Positions 8,126-11,923 of a stretch of 11,923 bases of DNA are shown here, piece by piece. Location: NCBI RefSeq assembly GCF_050337105.1, contig NZ_JAKJSQ010000091.1:1-11923 (forward strand), written 5' to 3'. The notes below the pieces were generated by a model. It saw only the letters and a program-made list of their open reading frames with translations, was not told the origin of the DNA and ran no database searches. Source of the stretch: Aliivibrio_A kagoshimensis. Lineage in GTDB: Bacteria > Pseudomonadota > Gammaproteobacteria > Enterobacterales > Vibrionaceae. Position numbers and translations under genes: made by a program. How positions within the stretch are numbered: the first letter of the stretch is position 1; every line of letters starts with the position of its first letter.

Positions 8126-8157
8126 TTCATCATCTCTATTAGCATCTAATGAAATGA
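8122..8157 (-). promoter_or_regulatory. tnsA: Leader hairpin covering the tnsA start codon
   Basis: Perfect 9-base inverted arms at 8122-8130 and 8149-8157 flank an 18-base loop. In the transcript the AUG of tnsA lies in the 3' arm (AUGAAAUGA) and the purine-rich ribosome binding site (GAGAUG) lies in the loop. Pairing would therefore hide the start codon. The stem is AU-rich and only moderately stable, so the effect on translation is an inference. Low transposase expression is common for Tn7-type elements. Confidence 0.45.
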
Positions 8158-8179
8158 TAAGTCATAACTCAAAATAGAT

Positions 8180-8287
8180 CAACAAATCGAATAAAAACAA
8201 TTACTTATATAATATACGGGTAATTGAATAAAGTGTCAATATCTGGTATCTAAGCCTGGTAGTTTAATGCTCAATTAATAAAAATCA
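8180..8287 (-). repeat. Possible TnsB-binding repeats near the right end
   Basis: Three AT-rich copies of a TTTATT-centred motif read inward on the minus strand: near 8282 (ATTTTTATTAATTGAG), near 8232 (CTTTATTCAATTA) and near 8195 (TTTTTATTCGATTTG). The last two share 10 of 12 bases in TTTATTC(A/G)ATT(A/T). Spacings are 50 and 37 bases. TnsB sites are about 20 bases and unevenly spaced in known elements, so position and orientation fit, but the motif is short and low in complexity and no terminal TGT/ACA could be assigned. Confidence 0.3.
8211..8239 (-). promoter_or_regulatory. Strong sigma-70 promoter for the tns operon
   Basis: On the minus strand, TTGACA (8239-8234, perfect -35) is followed by a 17-base spacer and TATATT (8216-8211, one mismatch to the -10 consensus). 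Transcription would begin near 8204, giving a leader of about 80 bases before tnsA. It sits in the region expected to be the transposon right end, where in Tn7 TnsB binding represses the promoter. It is the best promoter match in the window. Confidence 0.75.
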
Positions 8288-8371
8288 CTTATTGAGCTTC
8301 TTACATTTTTTTATGTATTCTTCATCAGATTTTCCGTAGCAGTACAGTCGTACCAAATCGGCAGGGGTAAG
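8285..8371 (-). pseudogene. 28-codon C-terminal gene remnant facing the transposon
   Basis: On the minus strand an open frame of 28 codons, closed upstream by a TAG, ends in a TGA at 8287-8285. The peptide (including TPADLVRLYCYGKSDEEYIK) is protein-like and ends KKLNK. It has no start codon, so it is at best the 3' end of a gene whose remainder is gone. I do not recognise the family. Its stop codon points at the transposon's presumed right end, the same geometry as glmS and Tn7. Confidence 0.35.
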
Positions 8372-8435
8372 CTAATGCATTTTTGCCCCAAGACGAGTTT
8401 AGGGTGGAACGTTACTCGAATTACCGTCATTACTT

Positions 8436-8470
8436 TTCACTAGCAGATTTTATCAATAACCTCTAGTGAA
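8436..8470. repeat. Inverted repeat, 8-base arms
   Basis: Perfect arms TTCACTAG (8436-8443) and CTAGTGAA (8463-8470) separated by 19 bases. There is no adjacent T-run. Its role is unknown; it lies in the debris region next to the exonuclease remnant. Confidence 0.35.
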
Positions 8471-8554
8471 GTGGTGGCTATTCAGTCTTCTCTCCCCCAG
8501 AGATTATCAATCTGAAAAATAATAATCAAAAGTCACCCGCATAGACCATGGATT

Positions 8555-8668
8555 GGTTTAAACCGAGCCCTCAAACAAGTTCGATACACTTTTGAAGGTA
8601 CAGAGCATCGTGCACTTTATGATGCAAGAAACGCAACTCGCCTGTTAGATTACATCTGTAGAGAATAA
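8555..8668 (+). pseudogene. DEDDh 3'-5' exonuclease, C-terminal fragment
   Basis: The last 37 codons before TAA 8668 encode GLNRALKQ, FEGTEHRALYDARNATRLL and a short tail. The HxALxDA motif at 8606-8626 is exonuclease motif III of the DnaQ/RNase T/ERI-1-like superfamily, with the catalytic His and final Asp. The GLNRAL...FEGTEHRA context resembles the ERI-1/KapD-like branch. The frame is closed by a TGA at 8513-8515, and no motif I or II (DxE...) is found upstream, so most of a roughly 180-200-residue gene has been lost. It is a remnant, not a small gene. Confidence 0.65.
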
Positions 8669-8694
8669 TGAACTGATTATTAATACATGGCTAT

Positions 8695-8722
8695 GAGTTG
8701 TTGGATAGGCTTTCAACAACTC
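8695..8722. repeat. Perfect 9-base inverted repeat
   Basis: Arms GAGTTGTTG (8695-8703) and CAACAACTC (8714-8722) enclose a 10-base loop, 26 bases after the exonuclease stop. The position fits an old transcription terminator for that gene, but no U-tract follows. Confidence 0.45.
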
Positions 8723-8825
8723 TGTTGAGAGGCTGACCTACTTTTACTTTAAACCTTTTCATGTAAAAACAGGCATTGCTTGAACATGATACGTAAACCA
8801 ATTCATTGAAAACAAGATATTTGTC

Positions 8826-8855
8826 TTGCCTAGTTATCGTAGGATAACTAGGCAA
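8826..8855. repeat. Perfect 13-base hairpin with 4-base loop
   Basis: Arms TTGCCTAGTTATC (8826-8838) and GATAACTAGGCAA (8843-8855) flank the loop GTAG. It is the strongest stem in the window. The core GCCTAGTT recurs as a direct copy at 8871-8878. There is no T-run on either side, so it is not a canonical intrinsic terminator. It may be an operator, a recombination or insertion-element end, or a bidirectional terminator isolating the right-hand operon. It lacks the GTTRRRY/RYYYAAC boxes of an integron attC site. Confidence 0.6.
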
Positions 8856-9058
8856 TCTAATGCACATTGAGCCTAGTTTTACGTAATAGATTAATAGACG
8901 GTTAAATCAGAAAGACAAGGCAAGCAGGGACACCAGCTAAGCGGGCAACTGAGCAAGATCAACCTTAGTTTTCTTTTATGGATTTACAGATAACTTGGAT
9001 AATTGTTGGTTATATATAAATAAAACATGATCTTACAAGGGGAAATGAACCTAGATAA

Positions 9059-9067
9059 TGGTATGAT
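9059..9067 (+). promoter_or_regulatory. Possible extended -10 promoter for the MBL operon
   Basis: TGGTATGAT fits TGn followed by TATGAT, about 54 bases before the MBL start codon. No good -35 box lies at the correct distance (the closest, TTACAA at 9033-9038, is too far). It is a plausible start for the three-gene operon, but weak evidence. Confidence 0.3.
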
Positions 9068-9120
9068 ATTCATATATTTTTGTCGCGATGCATTAGCGGA
9101 TAGAAACAAGGTTGTGCAAA

Positions 9121-10332
9121 ATGATAAGGTTGAATATGTTCCAATCCGGCTATGGTGATAGCCTATTGGTACGCGTATCAGAAACTGGGAAAAGAAGCAC
9201 TAATATATTGGTTGACCTAGGGTTTTGCTACAAAAATATTCTTAAAGAGATTAAGGGTATTTTAGGAAATGAAAAAATTGATAGGCTCGTCATTACTCAT
9301 TATGATTCTGACCATATCCAAGGTGCTTGTACTTTGTTGGCAGAAAACGGCGAGTCTACTTCTCCAGTTCATCTAGAGATCGACCAAGTATGGCTGAATA
9401 GTTATCGTCACTTACAGTTTTTTAATCGTTCAGATGAAGATATATCTACTGTGCAAAAAAAAAGACTCAAGGCTTATATCTCCAGCAAAAGTAATTCTAG
9501 AACAAAAGAAGGGAATATCAGCGCAGCTCAAGCGTCACGATTAGCGAGTCAAGTCTATAAAAACAACTATATGTGGAACACTGATGCTGATGGTAGAGCT
9601 ATATGCGTAGAAAGTACAGATTCAGTAGCTCTTCCGAACAATGTAAAATTGACAGTACTTACACCAAACTCCGCTAACTTAAAAAAACAAGAAAAGAGAT
9701 TTGTAGCAGATCTTCGAAAAGTTGGACTAACACCTACTAGCGATGAGATTTTCGATGATGCTTTCGAGCTATGTATAAAAGAGCTTGAAGAGTACGCGTC
9801 CCCTCAAGAAAAAAACGTGTCTAGCAGTAGCAGTCGTTTATCCATAGACTCTATAGTTCGTTACTCAGAAGGACATGGATATAAACAAGACGACAGCATT
9901 GGAAATGGTGGCTCAATATCATTTATCTTAGAAAACGAAAACAAGAAAATTCTTTTTTTGGCAGATGCTTACGCTGAAGATGTAATGAGAGAGATCAATA
10001 ACATTTATAGAGACAAAGAAGAATTACCAATATATTTTGATGCAATTAAAATTTCTCACCATGGAAGTTTTCGTAATAACCCACCGGATCTATTCAAACT
10101 TATAGATAGCAAGAGATTCTTGTTTTCTACAAATGGAAAGCACCCAAAACATATCCATCCTGATATTGAAACGATAGCATGTATTATCAATAGAGGTTTA
10201 CCGATTGGATTAGAAAAAAGAATTCTGCATTTTAACTACGAGTTAGAACACCTAAAAGATTTGGAAAATGAAGAGTTAAAAAATAGATTTAATTACGATA
10301 TAGAAGTTGGAACAGAGGTTGAAATATCTTGA
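9121..10332 (+). CDS. ComEC-like metallo-beta-lactamase-fold protein
   Basis: A 403-residue soluble hydrolase of the MBL fold, probably a metal-dependent nuclease or phosphodiesterase effector. ATG 9121 is chosen because CAAGG lies nine bases upstream and MIRLNMFQSGYGDSLLV is the usual start of ComEC-type MBL domains; a TTG three codons upstream is less likely. Metal-binding motifs are H60-x-D62-x-D64-H65 (ITHYDSDH), D282 (LFLADA) and H313/H314 (ISHHGS), followed by STNGKHPKHIHPD (336-348), which resembles the end of ComEC domains. There are no membrane segments, unlike full ComEC. A long insertion of about 130-260 is charged and serine-rich. Its stop overlaps the next start as TTGA, so it is coupled to the protease. 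MBL proteins are known effectors in ABC-3C conflict systems; which substrate this one cuts is not evident. Confidence 0.88.
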   Translation: MIRLNMFQSGYGDSLLVRVSETGKRSTNILVDLGFCYKNILKEIKGILGNEKIDRLVITHYDSDHIQGACTLLAENGESTSPVHLEIDQVWLNSYRHLQFFNRSDEDISTVQKKRLKAYISSKSNSRTKEGNISAAQASRLASQVYKNNYMWNTDADGRAICVESTDSVALPNNVKLTVLTPNSANLKKQEKRFVADLRKVGLTPTSDEIFDDAFELCIKELEEYASPQEKNVSSSSSRLSIDSIVRYSEGHGYKQDDSIGNGGSISFILENENKKILFLADAYAEDVMREINNIYRDKEELPIYFDAIKISHHGSFRNNPPDLFKLIDSKRFLFSTNGKHPKHIHPDIETIACIINRGLPIGLEKRILHFNYELEHLKDLENEELKNRFNYDIEVGTEVEIS

Positions 10333-11615
10333 CTGATAGTTTATTAAAAAAATCTACGTGTAAGATTACTTGTGGTGATAAGTCTGGCACTGGTTTTTTC
10401 ATATCCCCGAATTGGATATTAACAGCGATACATGTGATTAATGAAAGTTTTGAAGAAGAAAAAAAAATTGAAGTTTCAAATTGGCATTTTGATGAAAATA
10501 CACATATTGCTAAGTGCATCTATCATGATGATCATGCTCATATCGCCATTATTGAAATAAATGAAATATGCGAAAACGATTGTTTTTTAGAGCTTCTAAA
10601 TGCAGATATAATAAAAGATGAAATTATATCTATCTACGGCTATCCACGTAATTTTGATGGTGAGATAGTAGGAGAACCGCTATCTGGTAAAGTTTTGAGA
10701 TATATCGAAGATAGTGACGTTACAATTCATGATGTTAGTATTAATGTTGATGGATTTGACACAAACTCAGACTATAGTGGATTTTCCGGTTCGCCTGTTG
10801 TAAATGGAAAAAATCAAGTACTATCATTTATTAGATTTAAAAGTGAACGCTATTTAAGTGCAATTAGCATTAAAAAAGCAGCCCATTTCCTCCAAGAAAG
10901 TGGTATGTCTTTTTCTGATGATGAACTCAAGTCTTTCAGTAATTATAAACATTTAGCATTTAGTGGGTTTGAAACTTTAAAAGTGGCCTGTGAGAAGAAA
11001 TCCGAAAAGGCATTGAGCGTGCACTCCCCATTTTATATTCTTCAGAAAAAATCGAACGATATGTTTTACCCTGCTAAGATGGAGTCGTTTGAGGACATAA
11101 GAGCTTACCTAAAAAATAATAGAAATGTTGACAAAGAGCTATGGGTCGGCTGGACCAAGTTCCTTACGTATATTCAAATGTTGGACGGGAACTTTGAAAA
11201 TATTGAAGATGTCAACATAAATGTAAGTTTGGAAATTCTTTTTAAAACTCTCGGTTTTATAAATAGAAAGAAAAGCATGGATTTGAAAGTGAGTGTTGAT
11301 TTTATGTTTACTGAACATGAAAGCTTTATAACAGTCGCGTCTGAAGTGTTGCACAACCAAAGAAACTCTGAAGAAATCAAAGGATCAGTTTGTACTGTGT
11401 TTAATTCTAATTCTATCGATTTTGGGATCAAGAAAATAAATACAAGACATGTGATTAATGATATAGGTATGCCTGATGGCTCAGGTCCTAATATAGTCCG
11501 CCCTAAGTCAGGAGTTGTTAGCCTTAGGCAGTTAACTGATTTAGTGATTATGAGTGACAATATAGAGGATGCCAAATCAAAGTTGAAAGGAGCTATTGAA
11601 GATGCAATTAACTAA
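10329..11615 (+). CDS. Trypsin-like serine protease with C-terminal extension
   Basis: A 428-residue protein starting at TTG 10329; AGAGG ten bases upstream and the TTGA overlap with the MBL stop support this start, and no in-frame ATG precedes the domain. Residues about 8-185 form a trypsin-like domain: SGTGFFISPNWILTAIHVI carries catalytic H35, and SGFSGSPVV carries catalytic S153. At the usual Asp site the expected DIA is HIA (71-73); D67 or D68 nearby might substitute. There is no signal peptide, so it acts in the cytoplasm. The rest (about 205-428) has no motif I recognise and includes WVGWTKFLTYIQML and a basic-to-acidic C-terminus. By analogy with ABC-3C systems it may be the domain that docks the effector onto the ATPase complex; that is inference. 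It overlaps the next gene by 14 bases. Confidence 0.85.
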   Translation: MTDSLLKKSTCKITCGDKSGTGFFISPNWILTAIHVINESFEEEKKIEVSNWHFDENTHIAKCIYHDDHAHIAIIEINEICENDCFLELLNADIIKDEIISIYGYPRNFDGEIVGEPLSGKVLRYIEDSDVTIHDVSINVDGFDTNSDYSGFSGSPVVNGKNQVLSFIRFKSERYLSAISIKKAAHFLQESGMSFSDDELKSFSNYKHLAFSGFETLKVACEKKSEKALSVHSPFYILQKKSNDMFYPAKMESFEDIRAYLKNNRNVDKELWVGWTKFLTYIQMLDGNFENIEDVNINVSLEILFKTLGFINRKKSMDLKVSVDFMFTEHESFITVASEVLHNQRNSEEIKGSVCTVFNSNSIDFGIKKINTRHVINDIGMPDGSGPNIVRPKSGVVSLRQLTDLVIMSDNIEDAKSKLKGAIEDAIN

Positions 11616-11923
11616 TGCCGACTATATTATTGATAGTATCAAAGGTATGGATCAAGAATTCTGCTTTGATAATTTGTCATGTTGGAAAAAACAAGAATCA
11701 AATTACAATATATACATATTTGCCATTCAATGTAAAACTGAGAAAGAATTAAGCGAAGTATATTCCCACTTAAGAGATTACATAGCCTTGTACTTTCAAG
11801 GTCAATTACTCACTAAAGATGTAGAAAGGTGGAATATTTACCAAGTATTTCTAGTTGAACATAAGGTTAGTAAGTCATTAGAGTTAATGATTGAACAAGA
11901 TAAATACTCAACAAGAAAAATAG
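11602..11923 (+). CDS. Probable ABC-3C middle component 1, partial
   Basis: ATG 11602 is preceded by AAAGGAG at 11586-11592, the best ribosome binding site in this operon, and lies inside the protease gene. The 107 visible residues run off the window without a stop. The segment RWNIYQVFLVEHKVSKSLEL followed by IEQDKYSTRKI resembles the W-N-x-Y strand and (E)ND+[FY]S[ST]RKI motif that I recall for middle component 1 of ABC-three-component systems. Such proteins normally sit between an effector gene and an SMC-like ABC ATPase, so an ATPase gene is expected directly downstream. The assignment is from recalled family motifs and operon context, without a search. Confidence 0.65.
   Translation, partial: MQLTNADYIIDSIKGMDQEFCFDNLSCWKKQESNYNIYIFAIQCKTEKELSEVYSHLRDYIALYFQGQLLTKDVERWNIYQVFLVEHKVSKSLELMIEQDKYSTRKI

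Larger units (their letters stand above)
908..8284 (-). mobile_element. Transposition module of a Tn7-like transposon
   Basis: Six co-directional genes (tnsA, tnsB, tnsC, tniQ, tnsD, unknown 144 aa) form one operon with overlaps of 8 (A/B), 4 (C/tniQ) and 4 (tnsD/144 aa) bases and gaps of 2 (B/C) and 8 (tniQ/tnsD). In Tn7 the right end lies just upstream of tnsA and cargo lies beyond the last tns gene; by analogy the right end should be between about 8160 and 8700, and the left end at or beyond the left of this window. The boundaries given cover the gene block and its promoter region, not proven termini. No cas gene, CRISPR repeat or tnsE-like gene is seen. All catalytic motifs are intact, so the module may be active. 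Confidence 0.9.
8126..9120. other. Gene-free junction between transposon and flanking operon
   Basis: About 1 kb with no intact gene. From left to right it holds the tnsA leader and promoter, possible TnsB sites, a 28-codon gene tail on the minus strand (8285-8371), a short open stretch at 8372-8465 with no recognisable match, an exonuclease gene tail (to 8668), three perfect inverted repeats, and the likely promoter region of the right-hand operon. The pattern is debris left by repeated insertion and deletion. Confidence 0.7.

Noticed and set aside
8170..8180. CAAAATAGATC-like match to a Tn7 TnsB site
   Set aside because: The word resembles Tn7 end sites as I recall them, but reads outward instead of toward tnsA, so it is probably coincidence in AT-rich DNA.
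8372..8465. Short open plus-strand stretch resembling a transposase tail
   Set aside because: About 30 codons without start or recognisable motif; too little to assign.
8826..8855. Integron attC site
   Set aside because: The palindrome lacks the required GTTRRRY and RYYYAAC core boxes and the asymmetric stem with extrahelical bases.
11174..11575. 133-residue minus-strand reading frame
   Set aside because: Antisense to the protease C-terminal region with no start signal or recognisable domain.

Overview
The window looks like the accessory genome of a low-GC gammaproteobacterium, probably marine (Vibrio, Shewanella or Pseudoalteromonas type). This rests on gene families and AT-rich composition only; no housekeeping gene is present to fix the taxon.

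Left flank (1-907, plus strand): a 148-residue unrecognised protein with a Walker-B-like strand but no P-loop, then the first 47 codons of an OLD-family ATP-dependent nuclease gene, cut off by a stop just after its Walker A region. This looks like decayed or rearranged cargo.

Centre (8125 down to 908, minus strand): a complete Tn7-like transposition operon, tnsA-tnsB-tnsC-tniQ-tnsD, followed by a sixth small unknown gene. All junctions overlap or are separated by 8 bases or less. The chemistry residues are intact: TnsA E64/D119/K135, TnsB D303/D392/E427 with 35 residues between the last two, and TnsC Walker A and B. There are two TniQ-family proteins: a short one (290 aa), and a longer TnsD-like one (473 aa) with two predicted helix-turn-helix segments. 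No cas gene or CRISPR array is in the window, so targeting is presumably protein-guided through the TnsD-like protein. The last gene (144 aa) sits where tnsE is in Tn7, is coupled to tnsD by an ATGA overlap, and is not TnsE. A near-consensus sigma-70 promoter lies about 85 bases upstream of tnsA, and the leader can fold over the tnsA start codon.

Junction (8126-9120): about 1 kb without an intact gene. It should hold the transposon right end, but I could not find an unambiguous terminus. It contains a 28-codon gene tail pointing at the transposon, the C-terminal end of a DEDDh 3'-5' exonuclease, and several perfect inverted repeats.

Right flank (9121-end, plus strand): three overlapping genes. 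They encode a ComEC-like metallo-beta-lactamase-fold protein, a trypsin-like serine protease with a C-terminal extension, and a protein resembling middle component 1 of ABC-three-component (ABC-3C) conflict systems, which runs off the window. The SMC-like ABC ATPase expected for such a system would lie just downstream. The window therefore joins a CRISPR-less, dual-TniQ Tn7-like element to a probable MBL/protease-armed ABC-3C defence operon, with gene debris on both sides of the transposon.
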